A stretch of DNA of 64,000 bases from an uncultured Eubacteriales bacterium (GTDB taxonomy: Bacteria > Bacillota > Clostridia > Christensenellales > Aristaeellaceae): positions 124,001-188,000 of the forward strand of contig CACZHW010000001.1 of the NCBI GenBank assembly GCA_902781095.1, in the 5' to 3' direction. Within the stretch, counting starts at the first letter, position 1. Each line of letters starts with the position of its first letter. Shown here piece after piece: positions 33,961 to 43,722 of the stretch. Position numbers and translations under genes: made by a program. A model generated the notes under the pieces. It saw only the letters and a list, made by a program, of their open reading frames with translations. It was not told where the DNA came from and searched no databases.

Positions 33961-34902
33961 TTACCCCAGCTGTTTTTCGTACGCCCGCAGCTCGCTTTCG
34001 CTGCAGTAAACGAAGTGCTCCGGCTCGACCTCCCGCATCTCCGGCTTCTCCCGCGAGTAATCGTGGTCGCGCTCCGGCACGTAGTCGATGCGCTGCCGCT
34101 TCCGCTCCGTCAGCGGATTGGGCTGCGGGATCGCGGAGAGCAGCGCCCGCGTGTACGGGTGCAGCGGCTTGGCGTAAAGGTCGTCGGATTCGGCCACCTC
34201 CACGAGTTTGCCGTAGTACATGACGCCGATGCGGTCCGAGAAGTACTTGACGACGCTGAGGTTGTGCGCGATAAAGAGGATGGTGAGCCCCATCTCCTCC
34301 TTGAGGTCGTTCAACAGGTTGATGACCTGCGCCTGGATGGAGACGTCCAGGGCGGAGACCGGCTCGTCGGCGATGATCATCTTCGGTTTGATGATCATCG
34401 CGCGCGCAATTCCGATGCGCTGGCGCTGGCCGCCGGAGAACTCGTGCGGGTACCGCGTCGCGTGCTCCTCCGTGAGGCCGACCTTGTGCAGCATCTCCAC
34501 GACGGCCTCGTGCACGCGTGCCCGGCTGACGCCGCGCAGCAGCAGCCCCTCGCCGATGATCTCCTCTATGGTCATGCGCGGGTTCAGGGACTCGATGGGG
34601 TCCTGGAAGATCATGGCGATGTTCGAGGAGAGGTAGGAAGACAGTTCCCGCGTCATCTTTCCGGAGATCACCCGGCCGCCGAAGCGAACCGTTCCGCTCG
34701 TGGGATCGTACAGGCGGATGATGGTCCGCCCCGTCGTCGTCTTGCCGCAGCCGCTCTCTCCCACCAGGCCGAAGGTCTCTGCGCGGCGCACGGAGAAGCT
34801 GACGTCGTCCACGGCCTTTACCACGATGCGGTTGCTGCCGTGTCCGCTTGTGAAGGTCTGACACAGGTGCGAGACCTCCAGAATGTTGTCCTGCTCAGGC
34901 AC
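33961..34902 (-). CDS. oppF: Oligopeptide ABC transporter ATP-binding protein OppF
   Basis: 313 residues. Walker [10 protein letters not shown] (48-56), signature FSGGQRQR and Walker [13 protein letters not shown], plus the C-terminal Opp/Dpp extension. Powers peptide import together with OppD. The start is a GTG at 34902 with GGAGGCGGGGAGCC before it; it overlaps oppD by 8 nt. The C-terminal tail has a cysteine in VYCSESE, but the full four-cysteine cluster known in some OppF/OppD proteins is absent. Confidence 0.94.
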   Translation of the reverse strand: MPEQDNILEVSHLCQTFTSGHGSNRIVVKAVDDVSFSVRRAETFGLVGESGCGKTTTGRTIIRLYDPTSGTVRFGGRVISGKMTRELSSYLSSNIAMIFQDPIESLNPRMTIEEIIGEGLLLRGVSRARVHEAVVEMLHKVGLTEEHATRYPHEFSGGQRQRIGIARAMIIKPKMIIADEPVSALDVSIQAQVINLLNDLKEEMGLTILFIAHNLSVVKYFSDRIGVMYYGKLVEVAESDDLYAKPLHPYTRALLSAIPQPNPLTERKRQRIDYVPERDHDYSREKPEMREVEPEHFVYCSESELRAYEKQLG

Positions 34903-35935
34903 GGCTCCCCGCCTCCTTCATGCGCCGGATGCGCTCTTTCAGTTCCCGCGGCATCTCCACCTTCGGCGCGGAGGGATGCAGCAGCCAGGTCGCCGCCAGA
35001 TGCGTTTCGCTCAGACGGAAAAGGGGCGGCTCCCGCTTGAAGTCGATCGCCAGCGCATAGCGGTTGCGCGCGGCAAAGGCGTCCCCCGCGGGGGGCGCGA
35101 TCATGTTGGGCGGCGCGCCCGGGATCGCCGTCAGGCGCTCCCTCGTCTCCAGATCCGGCATGGAGGAGAGCAGCGCCCACGTGTACGGGTGCGCCGGCTC
35201 GAAGAAGATCTCCTCCGCCGTTCCCGTCTCCACGATCTTGCCCGCGTACATGACAGCGATCCGGTCCGCCATCTGCGCCACGACCCCCAGGTCATGCGTG
35301 ATGAAGATGACGGAGAGATTGCGCTGTTCTTTGATCGTGTTGATCAGCTCCAGGATTTTCGCCTGGACCGTCACGTCCAGCGCCGTGGTCGGCTCGTCGC
35401 AGATGAGGATCTCCGGATCCCCCGCCAGCGCGATGGCGATGACGATGCGCTGGCGCATGCCGCCGGAAAACTGGAAGGGATACTGCTCGATGCGCCGCTC
35501 CGGCTCCGGAATGCCCACGTCCCGCATCAATTCCAGCGCGCGGCTCCGCGCATCCTTCTTGTTCATGCCGCGCCGCACGAGCACTTCCATGATCTGCTTG
35601 CCCACCTTCATGATGGGGTTGAGCGCGGATAGCGGGTCCTGAAACACCAGACCGATGCGGTGGCCCCGGATCTCGTGCATCCGGGACTCGTCCGCCTTCG
35701 TAAGGTCTTCGCCGGCGTAGAGGATGCTTCCCTCTTCGATGAAAGCGTTCGGCGGCAGGATGCCCATGACGGCCTTGGTGCTCACCGACTTGCCGGAACC
35801 CGATTCGCCCACGATGGCCAGCGTCTCGCCGCGGTGCAGGTCGAAGCTGACGCCGCGGACCGCCTGCACGATGCCGCCGTAGGCTCTGAAGGAGACGCGC
35901 AGGTCCCGCACGCTCAGGATAACGTCGTTGTCCAT
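34895..35935 (-). CDS. oppD: Oligopeptide ABC transporter ATP-binding protein OppD
   Basis: 346 residues. Walker A GESGSGKS (43-50), LVFQDPLSALNP Q-loop, signature FSGGMRQR and Walker B LICDEPTTALDVT. The C-terminal extension has HPYTWALLSSMPD as in Opp/Dpp ATPases. Partner of OppF in the heterodimeric ATPase of a peptide importer. Located 2 nt after oppC. Confidence 0.94.
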   Translation of the reverse strand: MDNDVILSVRDLRVSFRAYGGIVQAVRGVSFDLHRGETLAIVGESGSGKSVSTKAVMGILPPNAFIEEGSILYAGEDLTKADESRMHEIRGHRIGLVFQDPLSALNPIMKVGKQIMEVLVRRGMNKKDARSRALELMRDVGIPEPERRIEQYPFQFSGGMRQRIVIAIALAGDPEILICDEPTTALDVTVQAKILELINTIKEQRNLSVIFITHDLGVVAQMADRIAVMYAGKIVETGTAEEIFFEPAHPYTWALLSSMPDLETRERLTAIPGAPPNMIAPPAGDAFAARNRYALAIDFKREPPLFRLSETHLAATWLLHPSAPKVEMPRELKERIRRMKEAGSRA

Positions 35936-35937
35936 GC

Positions 35938-37089
35938 TCAGTCCTCCCCTCTGCGGCTGGGGTCCATCGCGTCGCGCAAGCCGTTGGAGAGCATGTTGAA
36001 GGCGATCATCAGCACGGAGATGAGCACCGCCGGGAAAAACGTCTGGTTCGGATACTGCAGCAGCACCTTCTGCCCCTCGGACAGCAGGATGCCGATGGAA
36101 GGCTCCGGCGGCTTGATGCCCAGGCCGATGTACGCGAGGAAGCTCTCCGAGAAGATGGCGCCCGGCACCGCGATCATCGCGCGCGTGATCAGCGGGCCGA
36201 CCGTGTTGGGCAGGATGTGGCGGAAGATCAGCTTCTTGTCCGGCACGCCCAGCGTCCGGGCCGCCAGCACGTATTCACGCCCCTTGTAGCGGTAGAACTG
36301 CGCGCGCGTCAGCCGCGCCGTGCCGATCCATCCCGTGACGGTGAGCGCCAGCACGATGGAGAGCATGCCGCTGCCCAGCCAGAGCATGAACAGGATGGTC
36401 ACCACGATGTAGGGCAGGCCGTCCAGCACCTCGGCCAGGTGCGTGAGGAACAGATCCACACGCCCGCCGTAGTAGCCCGCGACAGAGCCGTAGACGACCC
36501 CGATGATGAGGTTGGTCACCACCGAGAGGAAGGCGATCATCAGCGAGATGCGCGTGCCCTTGAATAGGCGCGTCAGGATGTCGCGGCCCAGGTAATCCGT
36601 GCCCATCCAGTGGTACTCGCCCTCCGGGACGCCGCAGTACTTGTAATAATCGACCTTCACATCCACCACGGTCTGCTTGCCCGCCTTGTACTCGCGGATG
36701 ACCTCCAGCACGCAGCCCTCCGGGTAGCGCTTGGGATCGCTGATGGAGGTCTTTTTGATGTTGGTGAGCACGCGCGTCCCGTCCAGTATACCCAGCCGGC
36801 AAAGCCCCGGCACCTTGGAAGGCAGGTTTTTCTGCTTGACGTTCTGCTCCGTGTAGCCGTAGCCCGTCACATTCGGCACGATGAGGGCCAGAACGATGAT
36901 GATGACGATGGCCGCGAGGCTGACGACGGAGACTTTGTTTGAAAACAGGCGGCGCAGCGCGTCCTTGTAAAAGCCGATCGGCTCGGTCGTAAAGCGCTCG
37001 TCCGTCTGCCAGTCCCTCTCCGAGCGCCGGAACTCCTCGGCCGGGATCGACTGCAGCTCCTCGGGCAGGCGGTCTCTTTCGACGATCAT
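35938..37089 (-). CDS. oppC: Oligopeptide ABC transporter permease OppC
   Basis: 383 residues. N-terminal OppC domain with one membrane helix, then a long extracytoplasmic insert (about residues 75-160), then the permease core with five helices and the EAA-loop REYVLAARTLGVPDKKLIFRHILPN. The insert makes it longer than the E. coli protein (about 300); such inserts occur in Clostridia. ATGA overlap with oppB. Confidence 0.93.
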   Translation of the reverse strand: MIVERDRLPEELQSIPAEEFRRSERDWQTDERFTTEPIGFYKDALRRLFSNKVSVVSLAAIVIIIVLALIVPNVTGYGYTEQNVKQKNLPSKVPGLCRLGILDGTRVLTNIKKTSISDPKRYPEGCVLEVIREYKAGKQTVVDVKVDYYKYCGVPEGEYHWMGTDYLGRDILTRLFKGTRISLMIAFLSVVTNLIIGVVYGSVAGYYGGRVDLFLTHLAEVLDGLPYIVVTILFMLWLGSGMLSIVLALTVTGWIGTARLTRAQFYRYKGREYVLAARTLGVPDKKLIFRHILPNTVGPLITRAMIAVPGAIFSESFLAYIGLGIKPPEPSIGILLSEGQKVLLQYPNQTFFPAVLISVLMIAFNMLSNGLRDAMDPSRRGED

Positions 37090-38036
37090 TTGCCGCCTCC
37101 GATTCTGATCCGGGGATCGATGATCCCGTAGGACACGTCCACCACGAAAATCGTGACGAGGCTGATGAACGAGTAGAAGATGAGCAGCGCGACCGTGAGG
37201 AAGTGGTCGCCGCCCAGGATTGAATCCACGAGCAGGCCGCCCTCGCCGGGCACGGCGAAGATCTTTTCGATGACCAGCGAGCCGCCCATGATGCCCGTAA
37301 TCAGCGGGATGATGGTATTGGCGATGGGCACCAGCGAGTTGCGGAACGCGTGGCGCCAGGTCGCTTCCTTCTGTGTCAGGCCCTTGGTGCGCGCCAGCAG
37401 CATGTACTCGGAGGAGAGCGTCTCGATGAGCTCGCCGCGCAGGTAGCGCGCGATCGTCGCGATGGGGTTGAGCGAGAGCGCCACGATGGGCAGCACCATG
37501 GAATGGAAGGCCGCCCAGACCGTCGGCGCCTGCGCGTTATACAGCGTCGGGAACAGCGGTACGGCGAAGGCGAACACGTACTGGAGCAGGGACGCGAAGA
37601 CGAACGACGGCACCGAGATGAAGATGACGATGAGGAAGGAGATGACGTTGTCCGCCCAGGTGTTGCGCCTCAGCGCCGCAATCGTGCCGGCTATGATGCC
37701 CAGCGGAATGGAGATGAACAGCGAGAAGAAGTTCAGCAGCATCGTGGGCGGGATGCGCTCCCGGATGATGTCGAAGACGGCCAGGCCCGGGCGGATTTTG
37801 ACGGACGTGCCGAAATCGCCGCGGGTGACGATGCCCTCGATAAAGTAATAGTACTGCACGATCATCGGCTCGTGCAGGTGCATCCGGTCTTCCAGCCTGC
37901 GCTGCACCTCGGGGGAAACCTCCGGGTTCTCAAAGATGGTCATCGGCATCAGCCGGATGACCCAGAAGGACAGCGTCATCACCAGAAAGAGCGTGAGCAG
38001 CATGGCGCCCAGGCGCCCCAGCACATACTTGAACAT
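37086..38036 (-). CDS. oppB: Oligopeptide ABC transporter permease OppB
   Basis: 316 residues, six membrane helices. It opens MFKYVLGRLGAMLLTLFLVM, typical of OppB/DppB, and has an EAA loop EYMLLARTKGLTQKEATWRHA. The start at 38036 has AGGAG 5 nt upstream; an in-frame ATG at 38066 was rejected because it has no RBS and adds polar residues. Pairs with OppC to form the membrane channel. Confidence 0.93.
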   Translation of the reverse strand: MFKYVLGRLGAMLLTLFLVMTLSFWVIRLMPMTIFENPEVSPEVQRRLEDRMHLHEPMIVQYYYFIEGIVTRGDFGTSVKIRPGLAVFDIIRERIPPTMLLNFFSLFISIPLGIIAGTIAALRRNTWADNVISFLIVIFISVPSFVFASLLQYVFAFAVPLFPTLYNAQAPTVWAAFHSMVLPIVALSLNPIATIARYLRGELIETLSSEYMLLARTKGLTQKEATWRHAFRNSLVPIANTIIPLITGIMGGSLVIEKIFAVPGEGGLLVDSILGGDHFLTVALLIFYSFISLVTIFVVDVSYGIIDPRIRIGGGK

Positions 38037-38074
38037 GACTACTCCTGATCTCGGTATAAAATGCAAACACAGGC

Positions 38075-38097
38075 ATACGCCGCGCCAGGCGGCGTAT
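38075..38097 (-). terminator. Attenuator-like hairpin between oppA and oppB
   Basis: 9-bp stem ATACGCCGC (38075-38083) / GCGGCGTAT (38089-38097), followed on the minus strand by GCCTGTGTTTTGC. Such hairpins after a solute-binding protein gene usually lower expression of the membrane parts and protect the upstream mRNA. Confidence 0.5.
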
Positions 38098-38172
38098 ACC
38101 CGTGAAAGAAATTCGACTTGTCAGGCCGTTTTCCCTTTTTCAGCGCGGCCATTCCGCGACTTGCGGGACGGA

Positions 38173-39906
38173 TTATTCCTCGATGTCGCCGAAGGGCAGG
38201 CCCCAGCCGAAGCTCGGCAGATAGGTCTCCACCGGAATGGTAAGCCTGTCGGCAAACATCTCGTAGTAGGTCTCCTGCACGACCGGGATGTGGATGACCT
38301 TCTCCAGGTAGATCTCCTCCAGCTTCTTGGTTTCGTCCAGCATGCGGTTGTAGTCCGCCTTGACCTCGTCGCTGTCACAGACCGCGTACTGCGCCTCGAA
38401 TTCCTCGTCGAAGAAGTTGTTCGGATGGCTGCTGTAGCTGCTCAGATAGTAGTAGAAGCAGGTGTAGGGGTACGTCCGGCTCGCGCCGCGCGTCCAGTCG
38501 TTGGGCGAGAAGTCCCAGGTGTCGTGCTGCTGCTTGTACACCGTAGTGGAAATGCCGGAGTAGGTGTCGAAGACGATCTTGACCTTGCCCTCGAAGATCA
38601 CCGGCAGCTCCTGCTGCAGGTACTGCGCCGTCGCGTTCCAGTGGGCCTCGGACGGATCGTAGGCGAAGCACAGCGTCAGCACGGTATCCTCGGAAAGGCC
38701 GCACTCCTCGTACGCCTTGGCCAGGTACTCGCGGGCCATCTCCGGGTTGTAGCCCGCCGGGCCCCAGGACTCGACCATCGCGGTCACGGCCTTGCCCTGC
38801 TCGCTCTCACGGTAGGTGAGGCCGCCCTCGGAGAACATGCCGGCCTGTCCGTTGACATAGGTGCCGGTCGGCTCCTGATAACCGAAGAGGTCATGGGCGA
38901 TGACCTCGCGGTTGATGGCATGATACATCGCCTTGCGGTAGTTGTGGTTCGCCGTCAGCGGGTTGTTGGGGTTCTTGCAGTTGAGGTCGATATGGTAGAC
39001 GGTCGCGCTCTCGTACTGGACGGTGCGCGGGTCGTCGATGTAGGTCTCGATGACGTTGGAGTCGGGCGCCAGGTAGTCCAGCTCACCCTTCTCCCAGAGT
39101 TCCACGCGGGCGTTCATCTCGGGGATGATGCGGACCTCGACCTTGTCATAGTGGAACCACTCCGGATGCCAGTAATTCTCGTTGCGCACGTAGGTCTGCA
39201 CGCTGCCGAACACCCAGCTGTCCAGCTTGTACGGGCCGGAGCACATCCACATGTCGATGGTGGAGCCGTAGGTGGTGCTGGTGCGGTCGGAGGCCATGCC
39301 CGCCTCATAGAGCGGCTCGTATACCGGCACGACGGCGCGCGTGGTGAAGTGGGAGCAGATGTTGGTGGCGCTGACCTCGCCGTCCGTCACGATCTCCAGC
39401 GTATAGTCGTCGATCTTTTTGATGCCCACGTCCTCCCAGGCGACGGGGGCTTCCGCGGTCTGCAGGCTGTACGCCTTGGCGTTCAGGATGGTGATGTCCT
39501 GATCGGAGATGAAGTCCGCCATCTGGTTGGACAGCACGGGATCCAGTCCCATCTTGTAGGAGTAGATCATCGTGTCGGCGTTGATCGGATCGCCGTTGGC
39601 CCAGCAGGCCCTGGGGTCAAGCTCGATGCGCCAGGTGTTCTCCTGTCCTTCCACCGGCTCGGGGAGCTTGGCGGCGATTTCCGGCTCGTAATGGTAATTC
39701 AGGCCGTCTTCGTCTGCCACTGCGCGGTAAAGCGTCGCCTGGCAGTAGGTCGCCGGCGTGTTGACGTTGCTCTGTACGGAGTTCTGTCCGTTCAGCGTCT
39801 CCGTATCGCTCGTCAGATAATAGTGGAAGACCTTTTCCGCGGAAGCGGAGACGGTCAGGCACAGCGCCATCGTGAGCGCGAGCGCCAGGATCAGCAGCTT
39901 CTTCAT
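38173..39906 (-). CDS. oppA: Oligopeptide ABC transporter substrate-binding protein OppA
   Basis: 577 residues, SBP family 5 (peptide or nickel binding). Signal peptide MKKLLILALALTMALCLTVSASA, likely cut by signal peptidase I. The family landmark region is ADTMIYSYKMGLDP, and CSGPYKLDSW and HYDKVEVRIIPEMNARVELWEKGELDY are typical. The cysteine at position 16 is preceded by MAL, which does not fit a lipobox, so membrane anchoring is unclear. The start at 39906 has AAGGAG at the right distance. It lies upstream of oppB-C-D-F and 41 nt after the DUF3899-like gene. Confidence 0.93.
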   Translation of the reverse strand: MKKLLILALALTMALCLTVSASAEKVFHYYLTSDTETLNGQNSVQSNVNTPATYCQATLYRAVADEDGLNYHYEPEIAAKLPEPVEGQENTWRIELDPRACWANGDPINADTMIYSYKMGLDPVLSNQMADFISDQDITILNAKAYSLQTAEAPVAWEDVGIKKIDDYTLEIVTDGEVSATNICSHFTTRAVVPVYEPLYEAGMASDRTSTTYGSTIDMWMCSGPYKLDSWVFGSVQTYVRNENYWHPEWFHYDKVEVRIIPEMNARVELWEKGELDYLAPDSNVIETYIDDPRTVQYESATVYHIDLNCKNPNNPLTANHNYRKAMYHAINREVIAHDLFGYQEPTGTYVNGQAGMFSEGGLTYRESEQGKAVTAMVESWGPAGYNPEMAREYLAKAYEECGLSEDTVLTLCFAYDPSEAHWNATAQYLQQELPVIFEGKVKIVFDTYSGISTTVYKQQHDTWDFSPNDWTRGASRTYPYTCFYYYLSSYSSHPNNFFDEEFEAQYAVCDSDEVKADYNRMLDETKKLEEIYLEKVIHIPVVQETYYEMFADRLTIPVETYLPSFGWGLPFGDIEE

Positions 39907-39947
39907 GCGTTTCACTCCTTCGACTGTCTGGTTTATGATCGCGTTTG

Positions 39948-40337
39948 TTATGCAAACCGCGCCGTAAGCGCGGCTAACGCCAGCAGGATCACCGCGGCCG
40001 CCCACAGCAGCGGCGCGTCCCTGTGCCCGCCGAGGCCGGCCCTGTACCGGGCGTAATCCTCCGTCTCCTCCCGTCCGCTCCTCGCCTCTCCCGTAAACAG
40101 CCGCTTCAGCATCCGGGTCCCCCAGCTGAAGGAGGCGAACATGCGAAGGTTAGACAGAGTGCGCACGAGCGCCGCGATGAGGAACCCGCTGCCCGCGCAG
40201 AACAGGAGATCCGACAGGGAACGCGCGCCGGAGAGGAGCGCCAGCACAGCGCCCGCGCCCAGCCCCGCGAGAAAGGGGACGGCAGTAAGGCCCGCGCCGC
40301 AGCTTCCCCTCCGGGACCCGCCCCGCAGCCTGGACAT
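39948..40337 (-). CDS. DUF3899-like small membrane protein
   Basis: 129 residues, two N-terminal hydrophobic segments (about 20-60) and one at the C terminus. The sequence SNLRMFASFSWGTRMLKRLFTG matches the conserved core of DUF3899. No function is known. The start at 40337 has GGAGG before it; the in-frame ATG at 40361 lacks one. It is the first gene of the opp operon, behind the promoter at 40418-40446, so it may affect the transporter or its secreted SBP. Confidence 0.75.
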   Translation of the reverse strand: MSRLRGGSRRGSCGAGLTAVPFLAGLGAGAVLALLSGARSLSDLLFCAGSGFLIAALVRTLSNLRMFASFSWGTRMLKRLFTGEARSGREETEDYARYRAGLGGHRDAPLLWAAAVILLALAALTARFA

Positions 40338-40417
40338 GCCCTCGCCTCCGAACTTTGTCATTCCCCCAAACGCCCTTTCTGCGCTTCATCGCGTTAACGC
40401 GCGTTTGGAATAGGGTC

Positions 40418-40446
40418 AGCATATCAAACTCCAACCGTTATTGCAA
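40418..40446 (-). promoter_or_regulatory. SigA promoter for the DUF3899-opp operon
   Basis: TTGCAA (40446-40441), 17 nt, TATGCT (40423-40418) on the minus strand, about 80 nt before the DUF3899 start. It faces away from the LexA-like repressor gene. Confidence 0.6.
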
Positions 40447-40547
40447 CTGTGAAACGAACAAAACTGCAACTTTGTTGCCCTTCAGACAACAGTTTTTGAT
40501 CATTTTTGTACAATCTACAATTTTAAGCGCTGGGTCGGCTTTCAGCC

Positions 40548-40582
40548 GGACGGACAAATCTTTTTGTCTTTACCGTCCGTCC
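40548..40582. other. Nested inverted repeats upstream of the LexA-like repressor gene
   Basis: GGACGGAC (40548-40555) and GTCCGTCC (40575-40582) are an 8-bp inverted repeat; inside, GACAAA/TTTGTC (40553-40558/40563-40568) is a second one. They lie just upstream of the -35 box at 40587 in the 341-bp intergenic stretch 40338-40678. Between 40447 and 40547 I see only AT-rich sequence with two copies of TGCAACT (40442, 40463) and no gene. Confidence 0.4.
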
Positions 40583-40586
40583 CCTC

Positions 40587-40616
40587 TTTACAAGGTAACC
40601 GGTTCTGTGCTATACT
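40587..40616 (+). promoter_or_regulatory. Promoter and candidate operator of the LexA-like repressor
   Basis: TTTACA (40587-40592), 18 nt, TATACT (40611-40616) with TGC before it. The spacer holds the palindrome AACCGGTT (40597-40604), a natural place for autorepression. Confidence 0.55.
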
Positions 40617-40678
40617 CCGGTCATCGAAACAGATTTGCTTACCTTTTCCGGGTTTATGGTTCAGAAAGGATGTCCCTC

Positions 40679-41512
40679 ATGCCCGTCAAATCCACCGAAA
40701 CAGAGCGCAAGCGCTCCGAAATCGGCGAACGCATCCGCTCCGGCCGCCTGGCCGCCGGGCTCACCCAGGCACAGCTGGCTGCCGCGCTCAGCGTCACCAA
40801 AAACGCGGTGACCAACTGGGAGAGCGGCAGCGCCCGCCCCGATCTTTCGCTCATCGCGCCGCTGTGCCGGCTGCTGGGCATCAGCGCCGACGCCCTGCTG
40901 GGCTGCCGCGCCGCCGCGGTGCAGCTCTCCCGAAAGGAGCGCGACCACCTTGCCCTTTACCGCAGGCTGAACGTCTACGACAAGGCCAGCTGCGATGCGC
41001 TGATGCAGAGTATGGTGCGCGGATACGACCAGGCCTGGCTCGAGGAGCACAGGGACGATTACCTCCGCCTGCCGCAGTATGAGCTCTACTTCGCCGCCGG
41101 CAGCGGCCACCCGCTGGACGCGGGCACGGAGGAAAGCTTCGCTTACCTCCCGCGGGAGGGGGCGGCCGGCCGCGCCGACTTTATCGTCCGGGTCTCCGGC
41201 CACAGTATGGAGCCGACTTTTCCCGACGGCTGCCGCGTGCTGGTGGAACGCCGCACGGCCCTTAACCCCGGGGAAATCGGTATCTTCCGCCTGGAAGACG
41301 GCGAAGGCATCATCAAGGAGTACCGCAGGGACGGCCTGCACAGCCACAACCCCGCCTTTGCCGTTCGCACGCCCGACGAACTGGGCGGCGTCATCTGCCT
41401 CGGCCACGTGCTGGGCGCCGTGGACGAGCGGACAGCGCCCACCGAACACCAGGCCGCGCTGCTGGACGACGTCCTGTCCGCCGGCGCCCGTCCCCGCCTG
41501 TACAGCCTTTGA
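40679..41512 (+). CDS. XRE-family repressor with S24 (LexA-like) autopeptidase domain
   Basis: 277 residues. N-terminal helix-turn-helix (about 15-75: ERIRSGRLAAGLTQAQLAAALSVTKNAVTNWE). The C-terminal S24 domain has the catalytic serine S176 in SGHSMEPTFPDG and lysine K213 in GIIKEYRR. A candidate self-cleavage site is A140-G141. Such proteins are usually SOS-triggered repressors of prophage or stress genes; no prophage is visible here. Start 40679 has AAAGGA 8 nt upstream; an ATG at 40670 overlaps that site and was rejected. It sits 15 nt before a small membrane-protein gene, so the two form a cassette. Confidence 0.88.
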   Translation: MPVKSTETERKRSEIGERIRSGRLAAGLTQAQLAAALSVTKNAVTNWESGSARPDLSLIAPLCRLLGISADALLGCRAAAVQLSRKERDHLALYRRLNVYDKASCDALMQSMVRGYDQAWLEEHRDDYLRLPQYELYFAAGSGHPLDAGTEESFAYLPREGAAGRADFIVRVSGHSMEPTFPDGCRVLVERRTALNPGEIGIFRLEDGEGIIKEYRRDGLHSHNPAFAVRTPDELGGVICLGHVLGAVDERTAPTEHQAALLDDVLSAGARPRLYSL

Positions 41513-41527
41513 TCAACGGAGGAAGCC

Positions 41528-41857
41528 ATGATTTACGCCATTGATACGAGAAACCGCGCTTGGTACCGTCCGCGCCAAAGGGCCGCCGTGCAGCGGCCCT
41601 ACCGCCTGCTCGCGTGCTTCCTTCTGCTGGTCGTCGTGGCGATGCTGATCGGCATCGACCATACCCCCACCTATGAGCAGGAGCGTCTGGAAGCCGAAGC
41701 GCGCTACCTTTCCGCCCTGCGGCAGAACGAGTCGCTGCGCCGCGCCGTGGTCCTCTGTGAGAGCGAGGATTGGCAGACCGGCGAAGCCCGCAGCGCCTAC
41801 GGCTATACCTACGAGGGCGAAACCGTCTACCAGCCGGTTTTCCGGGACGCGGACTGA
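41528..41857 (+). CDS. Small single-pass membrane protein with FtsB/DivIC-like layout
   Basis: 109 residues. One membrane helix (about 27-44, LLACFLLLVVVAMLIGI), then a short coiled-coil-like helix (YEQERLEAEARYLSALRQNESLRR) and a C-terminal tail with YGYTYEGETVYQPV. This is the shape of FtsB/DivIC septum proteins, but the sequence match is only general. GGAGGAAGCC gives a strong start. Its expression is tied to the LexA-like repressor, so a damage-linked division inhibitor is possible (inference). Confidence 0.55.
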   Translation: MIYAIDTRNRAWYRPRQRAAVQRPYRLLACFLLLVVVAMLIGIDHTPTYEQERLEAEARYLSALRQNESLRRAVVLCESEDWQTGEARSAYGYTYEGETVYQPVFRDAD

Positions 41858-41924
41858 CAGGTTAAGCCTTTCTGTCCCCCTCTGTTTTGCCAAATCAACA
41901 CAAAACCCTGTGAAGTTTTCGACG

Positions 41925-41953
41925 AACAGGCCGATTGACGCGGCCTGTTTTTT
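41925..41953 (+). terminator. Terminator after the LexA-like cassette
   Basis: 9-bp stem AACAGGCCG (41925-41933) / CGGCCTGTT (41941-41949) with a T5 tail. Its loop contains the -35 box of the next promoter. Confidence 0.85.
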
Positions 41954-41963
41954 GTTCTATATT
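41935..41963 (+). promoter_or_regulatory. SigA promoter for pckA, embedded in the preceding terminator
   Basis: TTGACG (41935-41940) in the terminator loop, 17 nt, TATATT (41958-41963). The pckA leader would be about 60 nt. Confidence 0.6.
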
Positions 41964-42031
41964 ATATGTTGACGGATTTTTGATAACCCGAACCGCTTTT
42001 TTGCGGAATAAGAAAAAGGAGCTGATTTCAG

Positions 42032-43645
<1,614 letters not shown>

Positions 43646-43660
43646 TATTCCCCGCACCGC

Positions 43661-43688
43661 AGCCGGGCGCGCAGACGCCCGGCTTTTT
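43661..43688 (+). terminator. Terminator of pckA
   Basis: 9-bp stem AGCCGGGCG (43661-43669) / CGCCCGGCT (43676-43684) and a T5 run, 16 nt after the stop. Confidence 0.92.
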
Positions 43689-43722
43689 CTCGCCCGATCA
43701 TCGGGACAAAGGATTCTGCCTC

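Noticed and set aside
40679..41512. Prophage repressor with linked phage genes
   Set aside because: No integrase, terminase, capsid or attachment site was seen on either side; the next genes are pckA and the opp operon.
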